Source: Bradyrhizobium sp. CCBAU 51765
GTDB lineage: Bacteria > Pseudomonadota > Alphaproteobacteria > Rhizobiales > Xanthobacteraceae
Direction: 5' to 3'
Length of the DNA stretch: 64,000 nucleotides
NCBI RefSeq assembly: GCF_015291725.1
Contig: NZ_CP030038.1
Coordinates: forward strand, 7,057,001 to 7,121,000
Shown piece by piece: positions 47,144 to 56,063 of the stretch. The translations under genes and the position numbers were made by a program. The notes beneath the pieces are model-generated. The model was not told the DNA's origin and searched no databases. It saw only the letters and a program-made list of their open reading frames with translations. How positions within the stretch are numbered: position 1 is the stretch's first letter; each line of letters begins with the position of its first letter.

Positions 47144-47477
47144 GCTGTTGAACCGCCATCGTGCGGTTCTGGCAAGAACTGCGACTCTCCAGGGCGCATT
47201 CGTCACGCCTCTTTGCTTCCGACTGTGGCACCTAGTCTGCCTATCGGACGGATTCGCCGGACGAACGGATTTCTGAGGTTCGCCAGAACCCAAAAAGTCA
47301 GGCTGGGAATGGTGTCGACCGCGGAGTGGCGAAATCGTTGGCTTCGCTGGCAATTCCGAGCTTCCGCCCGCCGAACAGAGGTGCCGAGACGGTAGAGGGG
47401 TTGTGTCAGGGGACGAGTCGACGGCAAAAGGACGTTCCGGCTATGAGTTGCCTGTAAGAGTGACCGACGCGGTAGTC
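47144..47477. other. Intergenic, no gene recognised
   Basis: Nothing supported. Confidence 0.4.
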
Positions 47478-47723
47478 TCATCGTCTCATCGATTGCCGCT
47501 GTCGTTGAGGTCGAACTCTCAACGGGCGGCGCATTTTCGATGTAGGAACCGTTCGGTTGTACTGGTAGTCCGCTATCTCAAGATCACCGCTCCGAGCGTC
47601 ATAGAGATATTGGCCCGTCGAGTGCAACCATGTGAAGCCTTCGCGCGCAGGGATGGGCGCGCCAAACTTATCGAAATTGGAATCGATCTTTGGATCTCCA
47701 GGATATGATGTGATCGTAGCCAT
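47478..47723 (-). CDS. Possible small hypothetical protein
   Basis: 81 residues from ATG 47723. The first two thirds read as a soluble protein (ATITSYPGDPKIDSNFDKFG, then EGFTWLHSTGQYLYDARSGD) and the end is basic. There is no strong start signal and no family. The frame upstream may belong to the same degraded gene as 47737-47970. Confidence 0.35.
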   Translation of the reverse strand: MATITSYPGDPKIDSNFDKFGAPIPAREGFTWLHSTGQYLYDARSGDLEIADYQYNRTVPTSKMRRPLRVRPQRQRQSMRR

Positions 47724-47736
47724 CAGTGAAGTATAT

Positions 47737-47970
47737 TTAGTGCCAATGATGCGAACGAGCTGCAAATCCAGCCGGGGCCGGCTCTACCGCGACGTTGGCA
47801 ACCGCTTCAGTGTCCACCGGCGCACTGTCTGAAGTGTCCGTCGGAGTTGTTGTACCAGCTGGCGATTGCTCAATCGCAGTGGAGGATGCGGCGCCCGACG
47901 CCAAGGATGCGCGAGTGGTGCCGGACGTGTCGGCTGAAAAGAATAAAAGACCAGAGGACACGTCAGACAT
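47737..47970 (-). CDS. Possible small Thr/Ser/Ala-rich protein
   Basis: 77 residues from ATG 47970, with low-complexity composition (TEQSPAGTTTPTDTSD-like, APVDTEAVANVAVEPAPAG). It could be a linker-type fragment of a surface protein or non-coding. Weak support. Confidence 0.25.
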   Translation of the reverse strand: MSDVSSGLLFFSADTSGTTRASLASGAASSTAIEQSPAGTTTPTDTSDSAPVDTEAVANVAVEPAPAGFAARSHHWH

Positions 47971-48108
47971 TATCAAAACAAGAAAATGAATTATGAACCA
48001 CGACGATAGGCAAATCGTATTGAGCTGCGCGAACCTTTTGGAAAGCGCCGCTACCCCGAAGCGAGAAGAGATCATCAGAAGCTGCACTAAGAAGCTTCGA
48101 TCGATATA

Positions 48109-48669
48109 GGGCTTACCGGGCCAAGTTCTCGCTGCACTCGGGCTACACTTTCGTCAACCTTGGTTCTGAGCTTGTCGGCATTCATTCCGATTTGTGCGAC
48201 TTTATCGAGCAGAAGGGCCCCGAGGTTTCGCCAAATCTTCGAAGAATTGCTGGTCAAGCCAGAAGATTTGCGTGAACCAAATTACGACGCCTGACGGATA
48301 TTACCTCGCCCCCACGTTCCCTCCAGAAATTAAGGGCGAGGTAGTTTCGGCGTCGCAATGCATCGTCCACTCGCTTGTCGAATGCGGGATCGAGCTTGAT
48401 GAATTCTTTAACGCCGCCGGCCCGCTTGTCACTGCCAATGACGGCACCCATGGTCTTTGCATGTTGCTTGCCGAGATACCTCTCCAATTTATGAGCGGCC
48501 TCATCCGGCTCGTAAAATGACTTTCCAGCCTTTTTCGATTCAGTGAGAACGGTCTTAAACGAAATCCGATGCCAAACTAGGGTTTGATGTCCTCGATATT
48601 GCCGCCATGCGAGAACGTCAACCCGAACTGAGCATAAGCATCTTTCAGATCGTCCTTGCCGTCGCTCAT
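48109..48669 (-). pseudogene. Decayed gene downstream of the ubiquitin-like operon
   Basis: It opens at ATG 48669, 29 bases after the DUF6527 stop: MSDGKDDLKDAYAQFGLTFS ending IEDIKP and a stop. In another frame the text continues KKAGKSFYEPDEAAHKLERY, AKTMGAVIGSDKRAGGVKEF and RRRNYLALNFWRERGGE to a stop at 48254. A third frame gives NADKLRTKVDESVARVQREL. It is probably one gene of about 180 residues with a stop and frameshifts. The RNYLALNFW segment recalls small helical proteins with RNxLAHxFW, here lacking the His. Its position suggests it was the last gene of the operon. Confidence 0.45.
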
Positions 48670-48698
48670 TGGCCGTCAGTTCAGCGCGTGCTTCGCTT

Positions 48699-49157
48699 CT
48701 ATCTCCAAAGCGACCGTAACCACTCGACTACACTCATTATAAACTTGCGGATCGCTGCTGCTAACCAACCTTCCTGACGTGGTCGCGGCGGCAGCTTTAC
48801 CTCACCCGTGTAAACCCGGCTTGCGTACTGGTCCGCTTGCTGCGCGTAAGCGGTCTGGTCGTCCGTCATATTGGTGTACCAGTCTATTCGCGACTGACGT
48901 ATCCAATAATGAGAACGGCACGGGAGGGTGCCCAAACCGATAGAAGGGTCAAGCGAGACGGTCGCGCCCTGGACAGTGAGTCGCCACTTCACCGGGTTGA
49001 GCGGAGTAACGACTTTCTGGCCGCAGCCGCAGCAACACAGATGAGATGCAGTCTTGAACCGCTGCGACACGTAGATAACACCCTCGTCTAGTTCTTTCGG
49101 GATGAACTCGACGAATTTGGGTTCAATGTGATGCCGTCTAGCCAAACTGTTCCTCAT
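48699..49157 (-). CDS. DUF6527 zinc-binding protein of a ubiquitin-like operon
   Basis: 152 residues from ATG 49157, which overlaps the last 20 bases of the E1-like gene. The start is chosen from this overlap and from the usual DUF6527 beginning (RRHHIEPKFVEFIPKELDEG). A Cys cluster follows (HLCCCGCGQKVVTPL), then PCRSHYWIRQSRIDW; together they look like a zinc-binding fold. The last 25 residues are hydrophobic and basic (AAIRKFIMSVVEWLRSLWR) and could attach to membrane. DUF6527 genes accompany ThiF/E1-like and multiubiquitin genes in bacteria (family knowledge); the biochemical role is not established. Confidence 0.8.
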   Translation of the reverse strand: MRNSLARRHHIEPKFVEFIPKELDEGVIYVSQRFKTASHLCCCGCGQKVVTPLNPVKWRLTVQGATVSLDPSIGLGTLPCRSHYWIRQSRIDWYTNMTDDQTAYAQQADQYASRVYTGEVKLPPRPRQEGWLAAAIRKFIMSVVEWLRSLWR

Positions 49158-50334
49158 TACACAGTTCACCCGTTGCGATCTGATAGCTCGAGAAACATTC
49201 CTTGCCGGCGTCGCGATAGAAGCCAAGGAAACGCTTCCATCGGATAACCGCAAATGCGGCGTTCAAGGCATTGAGCTCCGCAATCTGGATGTTCGTCTCG
49301 TACTCGTTTTCTTCTTCCGCCCCGTCGCCGAACGACATCCGGCGATCGATATGGTCGCGCTTTTGAGCCGTGCTGGAAACGAGCTGCACAATGCCTTGCA
49401 ATCCGTTCGGCCCTCGAATGATGCCGAGACCCACGTCAATGAAGGAGATACCATGCGCAACCAGCCAATCCACGGTGGCCCGCTTTGGCTTTCCTGCATC
49501 AAGGCAGAGAAACACGAAGTTCACTCCTTCCAGCAAGTGAAGATTGTCCGGTCCCAGCGGGACCGAATGCTTCACTAAGCCCTTCCGCCGCAGCTTGCTG
49601 TAGATGTCGAAGAGGTTGTCGACCTTAGATTTCTTCTGCTCGAGCTCACCGAGCGACCACGCACCCGGCGCACGGAAAGCGTTGTGCGGATCGAAGGTGT
49701 CGCCGTCGAATAGCCGGATCTCTGCGACTCGTGTCTTTGCGACGAGATCGAGTACATAAGATCCGGTTCCGCCCACGCCGACAATTGCGACGCGATGGCC
49801 TTCCAGCTTTTCATTGTCGGCCGCGATATGAACTCGACTTGCGGCGGTGTCGATGTAGTGGAACACATCGTCATCGTCTTCGTCGGTCGCGTAGACCGGG
49901 AACGTCTCGGCCTTCACCTCGGGTCGAAGCTTTTGGGCTTCGCCGACGATCCAGCCGAGATAGGCTCGCATTTTGTGCCAGTAGTCGCGGTAGTCCGCCT
50001 TGGCGGAGAACGTAAAAGTCGATTTAAGTCCGCCGCCAAGGTCTTCAGGCCCGCTGGGGTTTTCGAAGCTCCGAATCTTATCGCCGTTGGCATGGCAAGG
50101 GTGCTCGCCTATCCAATAGGCAACATGCTTCGTAGGTTTTGCAGCCACCTCGTGGCCATTGGCCACGGTGGTTTCCAGTTGCGATACGAGGACTCCATCC
50201 TCGCGCACCACGCCGGCAGATGTCACATAGGGAATGTCCCTGATGTGCAAATAGCCGTTAAGGATTCCGAGGTGGAGCCCTTCGTTTCGTAACTTCAGGA
50301 GATCGCTACTATGAGCGATTAGCCGGTGTGACAT
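49138..50334 (-). CDS. E1-like ThiF adenylyltransferase with N-terminal DUF6791-type domain
   Basis: 398 residues. The C-terminal part (about 170-390) is a Rossmann ThiF/E1 fold with the nucleotide loop VAIVGVGGTGSYVLD (186-192), LFDGDTFDPHNAFR (ATP/Mg site) and the NFVFLCLDAGKPKR strand. The N-terminal part (about 1-165) contains the conserved spot YWIGEHPCHANGD (Cys 80), typical of this subgroup and annotated elsewhere as DUF6791. By analogy with E1 enzymes it should adenylate the C-terminus of the ubiquitin-like protein encoded upstream. Its start overlaps that gene by 26 bases and its end overlaps the DUF6527 gene by 20 bases, so the three products are probably made in fixed ratio. Confidence 0.87.
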   Translation of the reverse strand: MSHRLIAHSSDLLKLRNEGLHLGILNGYLHIRDIPYVTSAGVVREDGVLVSQLETTVANGHEVAAKPTKHVAYWIGEHPCHANGDKIRSFENPSGPEDLGGGLKSTFTFSAKADYRDYWHKMRAYLGWIVGEAQKLRPEVKAETFPVYATDEDDDDVFHYIDTAASRVHIAADNEKLEGHRVAIVGVGGTGSYVLDLVAKTRVAEIRLFDGDTFDPHNAFRAPGAWSLGELEQKKSKVDNLFDIYSKLRRKGLVKHSVPLGPDNLHLLEGVNFVFLCLDAGKPKRATVDWLVAHGISFIDVGLGIIRGPNGLQGIVQLVSSTAQKRDHIDRRMSFGDGAEEENEYETNIQIAELNALNAAFAVIRWKRFLGFYRDAGKECFSSYQIATGELCNEEQFG

Positions 50335-50602
50335 CGAACTCCATGTCCTTCTTCACTTGCACCGATTCACCTTCAAGCAGCGTCCCAGTCGGCTTGCCCG
50401 TGCCTTTGCTGTACACGACTGAGTATCGCTTCCCCTCGGGCAGAGGCGGGGCTCCGATCAGCTGAAGTAACTCCTCATAGGAAATCTTCTCTTTCGGCAC
50501 TTCATAAGCCGTACCGTTCACGTAGATCGGGACCGGTGCGGGACGGCCGCCATGATCGGGAATTCCACCATAGTGGCCGGGATTCTCGTTAGGGTTTGGC
50601 AT
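50309..50602 (-). CDS. Ubiquitin-like protein (multiubiquitin/DUF2604 type)
   Basis: 97 residues from ATG 50602 (AAGGA 9 bases upstream). Residues about 24-90 form a beta-grasp unit: VPIYVNGTAYEVPKEKISYE (first hairpin and helix start), LLQLIGAPPLPEGKRYSVVY, and KPTGTLLEGESVQVKKDMEF ending FDVTPANRS. The N-terminal 22 residues are a flexible Pro/Gly/His tail. This matches the multiubiquitin family with one unit. The C-terminus has no Gly-Gly or even a terminal Gly, unlike ubiquitin and ThiS/MoaD, so classical activation would need processing or a different chemistry. First gene of the three-gene overlapping operon. Confidence 0.82.
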   Translation of the reverse strand: MPNPNENPGHYGGIPDHGGRPAPVPIYVNGTAYEVPKEKISYEELLQLIGAPPLPEGKRYSVVYSKGTGKPTGTLLEGESVQVKKDMEFDVTPANRS

Positions 50603-51042
50603 TGCGTAGTTGTCCTTGTGATGCGCCGCCTGAAAACAGGCTGTGGGCAGGCTATTTATGAAGACAAGTTGTTCATGCGCTTGCGCTCGTCTTTAAATCG
50701 AAAGATCAAGCGCAGCCCTCGTGTCGCTTGACATGAGTCGCGAACAAAATGTGTATGAGCAGCGAAGGAGCGCCCGAAGACGCTACAAACGGTAGATCAG
50801 GCTATTATGAGCCTCGGAACGTACAGAAGGGTTGCAGCCCCAAAGTACCCGCCGAAGCATGGATCTAAACTCATAGTCGACCTACCAATCTCCGCTCTAG
50901 CAACGACATCGCCGGTATGCACCCGATCAGGTGACGGCCTCGGACAATCCGAGGCTTTAACTTTTTGGCGGAAACAACGACGGTTCGTCTGGTAGACGGA
51001 ACCAGCGGTTGCCCCGCAATTTTAGCTTCTTGCCGCGATCCT
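50603..51042. other. Intergenic; promoter region of the ubiquitin-like operon
   Basis: No gene recognised. The operon reading leftward must start here; no clear promoter hexamers are assigned. Confidence 0.4.
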
Positions 51043-51873
51043 TTATCCACTCTCGATCCGGAGATGCCGAGGCTTGCAGCGCTCGCCAATCCCCACCGGT
51101 TTTCCGACGGTGCCACGATAAACGTGCGGAGAGGCTGATCCTGTAATGGTCGTGGTGAATGTCAATGTATCTGCAAAAATCGTCGCGCTCGTTTTGTCAG
51201 GCGACAAATTCTTGATTTCATTGACCTCAAAGAAGGTCGAAACCAGTTCGTCGATGCCGATCTTTGCTGCGATCGGGTAAGTGTAGTTGGATGATTTGTA
51301 GTCGTAGCTCGGCCCACACTCCAGCTGGCCATTCTCCAAGAGATCTTCGGCTGTCTCACCCACAACGAAATGTCTGAGATTCTCGCGCCTGAAATCGCCG
51401 CTTGCCGACAGGCCGAGTCCTGCGGCCCCATTGATGAACAACTTGACGGGATCGAGGACGCCGGAAGCGCCGTTGTCCTCAGTAATGTCGAAGGAAAAAT
51501 CACAAGCTATGCCACTCCGGATGTATCGATCGTAAATGACCTGCTCGATCCCGTTTAGACGAGTCCTGAGGTTCGACGGCCACTGTCTTCCGCGGAGAGC
51601 GCTGAGCTCATCAATCAAAGGGTTCGCCAGATCCTCCTTCCGGAAGAGTGCAATCGCCTTGTCCTGGATTGCCAGCCGGCTTTCGCAACGAATGTATTGC
51701 ACAAGCTCAGACGTGCGCACCCCGGTAACATCCTGTTGGACAGGATGGAGCGAACAGCCCGCAAGAAAGACCGTTGCGATGCAGGCCAACGGCGGCTGCC
51801 ATAGCCTTTCACCCCATGCTTGGCTTAAGATCTTCGTGCGAATGTCGGGGTGCTTAGACCGCCTTTGCAGCAT
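51043..51873 (-). CDS. Lipoprotein, same family as 41857-42690
   Basis: 276 residues from ATG 51873. A hydrophobic signal stretch (WQPPLACIATVFLAGCSLHP) ends in lipobox LAGC; a shorter start at a TTG just before LACIATV is possible. The mature part begins with the helix RTSELVQYIRCESRLAIQDK. The strand CDFSFDITEDNGASGVLDPV and segment GLSASGDFRRENLRHFVVGE align with the same elements of the other lipoprotein. The end contains an immunoglobulin-like strand (FADTLTFTTTITGSASPHVY). It is predicted to sit in the periplasm, anchored in a membrane. Function unknown. Confidence 0.7.
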   Translation of the reverse strand: MLQRRSKHPDIRTKILSQAWGERLWQPPLACIATVFLAGCSLHPVQQDVTGVRTSELVQYIRCESRLAIQDKAIALFRKEDLANPLIDELSALRGRQWPSNLRTRLNGIEQVIYDRYIRSGIACDFSFDITEDNGASGVLDPVKLFINGAAGLGLSASGDFRRENLRHFVVGETAEDLLENGQLECGPSYDYKSSNYTYPIAAKIGIDELVSTFFEVNEIKNLSPDKTSATIFADTLTFTTTITGSASPHVYRGTVGKPVGIGERCKPRHLRIESG

Positions 51874-52735
51874 GATTATTCTCAAAGCAACTTGTTGAAA
51901 CAAAGTACGAATACACAACAAGCAACGAATGCCATTCCCGCCGGATCGCGGCCGGCGGAAATGGCATGATGCAGTGTTTAAATCGCCGACCACCTTACGG
52001 CAGCCACGCGCAGGAATAAACGAGATACGAGTATGCGCGCTACAAATTCTCCGCTTGTGATCCAATCGTTTCATCTGCGAGGAAGGCTTGAGTACGTGAG
52101 GCCGACGGCGAGTCGCAGGAGCCCGCTCTCGATTCCAGTTAGTATCGCTTCTGGACTGTTGTCAGCCATGCCCTCGGCAGGGCGCGCAACACACCAGGCT
52201 CTCAAGCTTCTTAGCCGCACAGACTAGAGCAGCGGCGGCGCCGTTTTTTTGCGTTTCCAACCCAAGTTAGGCTGAACAAAAGCGCGGGACATTGCTTTAA
52301 AGCCGCAAGATGTCGCTCCCGAAGACATCCGATCGCAGCTTGTCGCGGGCCATCTCGCACCCTCTGCCTAGCCAGTGCGTATTCTTCCGATAGGCGGCCG
52401 TACCAAGCGTTTGCGATCAGGCTTTGCCAGCCACATCAAGGGGAGTCATACGTCGGCAACCGATTTGCGCGACGACGCGGAAGTCGCGGCCATTCGGAGG
52501 AAAACTCTGCCGTCGCCGCGTAGAAGATATCGACATTCCCGGACCACTCCTGTACGGAAGTGCACAATGTTAAACGCGCTACCTACGAGCGTGACCGTAA
52601 TTCAATCTGTTTCGAGTCGCCCCTATGCTTGGGGCTCAATGCTTTCAATGTGAGCTGGCGCGAATGCTTGGTACCCGAGCCCACTCCTGTGGTGGCTTGC
52701 CAGCGACCTCCATTAATATGTGAGGAGAGGACGCG
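51874..52735. other. Long intergenic region, no gene recognised
   Basis: It contains only short frames, then the AGGAGAGGA site (52722-52730) of the patatin gene. Confidence 0.4.
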
Positions 52736-55700
52736 ATGACTGTGCGCGAGCAGCTGTTTACTTTGTTGCGCAACCTTCGATGGATAATTGTTCTGTCGGT
52801 AGCTATCTCGGTGTTGCTTTACCTGCCGGATCAAATTCAGGAGCTCTACCGGATAGCCGCCGACGACCTTGGTTGGGTGACGTTCAAGGAGTTCACTGCC
52901 TTGGGCGTGATTGCGATAGCGATTTGGGCAAGCGCGTTTCAGCTCACGACTGCATCCCTACCGCAAATCCCCCAGCCTTCCGCGCGCCTGGCTTTCTATA
53001 TAAGACTTGCTCCCGTGCTGATTGGAGCACTGCCGATCATCGCCGCCACAGCAGGTCAATTCGCCTCGCGGCCGGCGCGAAAGGTTGGCGAGGTCGAGGA
53101 AGTCGGAAGTATCTTCCGCATTCAAGACCAGGCGCTCGCGTTTGAGAGGAACGTGCTGTTCATCCTTGCGATTACCATGCTAATCATGCTCGTCTGTTTC
53201 GTGGCATTTACTTGGCGAATGGGATCAAGAGATCGTTCGATTGATCTAGCGAGCCGCGCTAATAACGCTTACTTCATCCGTTACAGGTTTCTCGCGCTCT
53301 CGATCGGCGGCATCGTGCTGTTGACAGCAGCATTCCTTATGGTGCCTGATAGGCTCGCACAATTTGTCGGAGCGTTCGGCGTGATCGCTCTCTTCGCGAT
53401 TTGCGTCCTTGGTCTTACGGTCCATTTCGCTCTCTTGACGATCAGATTTGCGTTTCCGTTTATTCCTGTTGTGTTTGGCGGGTTGTTTCTGCTTGCCTCC
53501 TTGTTGGGAGGTGACGACCACGAACTGCGTAACGTCTCTGAAGCAAACAGCTCCCCGGAAAAAGCGCGCATGTCCGCAGCCGCCGGATTCCGCGAGTGGC
53601 TTTTACAAAAACCGCGGGTAGAGGAAGCCAAGAGGCTCGGCGAATATCCCGTCTTCATTGTGGCGGCTCAAGGCGGAGGAATCTATGCCGCCAATAATGC
53701 GGCGCGGTTTCTTGCGCGGATGCAGGATCTCTGTCCGGCATTTCGCCAACATCTGTTTGCGATAAGCGGTGTGTCCGGGGGCAGCGTCGGTTCGGCAATC
53801 TTCGCCGCTGCGCTCCACGCCGAAAATGCGTCCCTTGATCCGAATACCGTCGACGCAAAAACATGCCCCAAAATCGCGGATTTCCTGGCAGGGGTTGGAC
53901 GGGTCCAAGATATTGACGCTCCTGGGCCGGTTGAGCAGCGCGTAGCAAGCGTCCTGACAACAGATTTTCTGTCGCCTTTGGTTGCCGGCTTTCTGTTTAC
54001 TGACTTCACTCAGATGTTTTCACCGCTCGCGATCCCGGCCTTCGATCGCGCGCGCTTCCTCGAATACACGTTGGAGAACGCCGCTGACAGGGTCCTCCGC
54101 AGCAACAAGGGCGGCCGCAATCAATCCAATCTGCTAAGGGCTGACTTCCAGTCCCATTGGACGCCCGATAACAACATGCCGGCCCTGTTGTTCAACACGA
54201 CAGATGCCGGCAGCGGCAAACGAGCCGTCATCTCTCCCTTTGATTTCGATCCGCTGCAGCCCAAAGACACGGACCTGTGTGTTCTTGCCGCGCTTGAACG
54301 TGCGGGCACTGGGGAGGACCAAACGGTCAAGAGCCATTCGCTGCATATTCCGCTCAGCACGGCCGCTTTCACGAGCGCACGTTTTCCGTGGGTGACGCCA
54401 GCGGCGACCGTCTCAGTCAAAAATGACTGCATAACCTCGCATCCGCAGGCGCGCCTGGTGGACGGCGGATATGTGGAGAACTCTGGGATTGAGACCGCGC
54501 TCGACCTGATTGAGAAGCTTAACGCCATCAAGGGCACCTCCGATGCGCCGAAATTCAGGATTTACCTGCTGTCCCTGGTCAGCGGGCAGTTCGGCGATCA
54601 TGGTTCATTCATGTTCGGAGAGCTCATGGAGCCGGTGCGCGCGCTTCTAAGCACGCGGACCTCCCGTACCTATGTGGCCCTCAATCATGCAACCAGCATC
54701 GACCGTCGGCCGGACGCCGAAATGACGTCCAGTGTTCAGCGCTTTCCAACATTCGGCCGGACAGACATAACAGGTTTGTTTTATAGCCTTCCACTCGGCT
54801 GGACACTGTCCCAGAAGACCGAAGATATCATCTCATTGAGCAGCGGTCGCTTTTGGGACTGCGTGCCGAAGGACGACTTCGATCAGTCCCGCGAAAGGCA
54901 GAGCAATGCAGATTGCCTGCAGGTGAAGTTGTTCCATCTTCTGAATGGATCGGTCGCGGCCGCATTTGAAACGCTGAAGGATGCCAAACTTGCACGGGCT
55001 GCCTACGCCGACGAGCTAGCGAAGGAATATCAACCAACTCCAAAGATCAAGCCGCAGCCATTACTTGCGTGTTATGAGAGCAATTGGTTGCAACAGCGCG
55101 GTTATGAGGAATACCAGGAAAAAGTCGCCGCCTACGAGCACCAGCTGAGTCAATCGCGCAAAGATCATTCGCCGGCCCCTCCACCCGTTCCGCCATATCG
55201 CAAGAGCTATATGGCCTATTATCAGGCCGAGCAGGTCAAAGCCTTGTTGCAGGAATGGGATCGTGTCGAGGAAACGGATCCCCGTATCCTTGCCTATATT
55301 CTAGGATCCGTCTCATACGACAGCGCCGATTTTACTCGCAGCAGCGAGAACTTTTCTTACAGCGCGGTTTCTCAACTTCCGCAGAAATGGCGCGATCGCA
55401 TTGACAAGAACAACTCAAGGCTCCTGGCCGCAAACAAGCCAGCGGTCGACGTGAACTCTTTGCTGAATCATCCCAAGGAACTGGCCAATTTCGTGCTCGC
55501 TTACGATGACAACGATTTTGGCAACCAGCCCGGAACGGACGACGGCTGGCTGTTTCGCCCGAGAGGAATGTATCAATTGGTCGGCCGTGAGCAGTATCAG
55601 GAAGCGCAGGATCAGATGGTGCAGCTACGCGAGCTACAAGGACTTGATCTGCTAACGCTACCCGACGCGCTATTTGATGCGAGGATCTCGGCTAAGGTTA

Positions 55701-55957
55701 CCTTCGCTCACTTCCGACTGCACCGGTATAAGGACGGCCGGTTATCTCCGCCGAACAACCGCCGAACGCTGTTCGAATTGCTCAACGATCGTGCGAACGA
55801 CTGGACAACGGTGCGCGCGTTGCAAACGGATATGACGCATCCAGCCGATCACGCGCGGGTCAATGCACGCAGTGAGATGTTCCTCGGCTGTATCGAGGAG
55901 GCGTTGCATCCGACGAAACTCAAGACCTTGCAAAGCCAATTCTACGGTGAGGAATGA
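52736..55957 (+). CDS. Membrane patatin-like phospholipase fused to a GH19-like domain
   Basis: 1,073 residues from ATG 52736 (AGGAGAGGA upstream). Residues about 10-260 hold five or six membrane helices. A patatin domain follows: the oxyanion loop VAAQGGGIYAANNAARF (about 310), nucleophile motif SGVSGGS (Ser about 347) and catalytic Asp in LVDGGYVENSG (about 576). So an active Ser-Asp lipase acting on membrane lipids is expected. From about 845 to 975 the sequence resembles family 19 chitinase/lysozyme: ILGSVSYDSADF, ENFSYSAVSQLPQKW, HPKELANFVLAYDDNDFGNQ, TDDGWLFRPRGMYQLVGREQ. The usual catalytic HES is YDS, so Glu is replaced by Asp. A fragment of this block also lies at 9025-9123. The fusion suggests linked attack on lipid and glycan, or glycan binding. 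Confidence 0.85.
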   Translation: MTVREQLFTLLRNLRWIIVLSVAISVLLYLPDQIQELYRIAADDLGWVTFKEFTALGVIAIAIWASAFQLTTASLPQIPQPSARLAFYIRLAPVLIGALPIIAATAGQFASRPARKVGEVEEVGSIFRIQDQALAFERNVLFILAITMLIMLVCFVAFTWRMGSRDRSIDLASRANNAYFIRYRFLALSIGGIVLLTAAFLMVPDRLAQFVGAFGVIALFAICVLGLTVHFALLTIRFAFPFIPVVFGGLFLLASLLGGDDHELRNVSEANSSPEKARMSAAAGFREWLLQKPRVEEAKRLGEYPVFIVAAQGGGIYAANNAARFLARMQDLCPAFRQHLFAISGVSGGSVGSAIFAAALHAENASLDPNTVDAKTCPKIADFLAGVGRVQDIDAPGPVEQRVASVLTTDFLSPLVAGFLFTDFTQMFSPLAIPAFDRARFLEYTLENAADRVLRSNKGGRNQSNLLRADFQSHWTPDNNMPALLFNTTDAGSGKRAVISPFDFDPLQPKDTDLCVLAALERAGTGEDQTVKSHSLHIPLSTAAFTSARFPWVTPAATVSVKNDCITSHPQARLVDGGYVENSGIETALDLIEKLNAIKGTSDAPKFRIYLLSLVSGQFGDHGSFMFGELMEPVRALLSTRTSRTYVALNHATSIDRRPDAEMTSSVQRFPTFGRTDITGLFYSLPLGWTLSQKTEDIISLSSGRFWDCVPKDDFDQSRERQSNADCLQVKLFHLLNGSVAAAFETLKDAKLARAAYADELAKEYQPTPKIKPQPLLACYESNWLQQRGYEEYQEKVAAYEHQLSQSRKDHSPAPPPVPPYRKSYMAYYQAEQVKALLQEWDRVEETDPRILAYILGSVSYDSADFTRSSENFSYSAVSQLPQKWRDRIDKNNSRLLAANKPAVDVNSLLNHPKELANFVLAYDDNDFGNQPGTDDGWLFRPRGMYQLVGREQYQEAQDQMVQLRELQGLDLLTLPDALFDARISAKVTFAHFRLHRYKDGRLSPPNNRRTLFELLNDRANDWTTVRALQTDMTHPADHARVNARSEMFLGCIEEALHPTKLKTLQSQFYGEE

Positions 55958-56063
55958 AGGGTTTGATCCGGTCGCCCGCATAGCCTTGGGAGGCGCGTAG
56001 CGGCGAGATATAGTTGTTCGACAGCTGATGTTTGAATTTTTGCTCTTACAGGGGGATTTTCCA

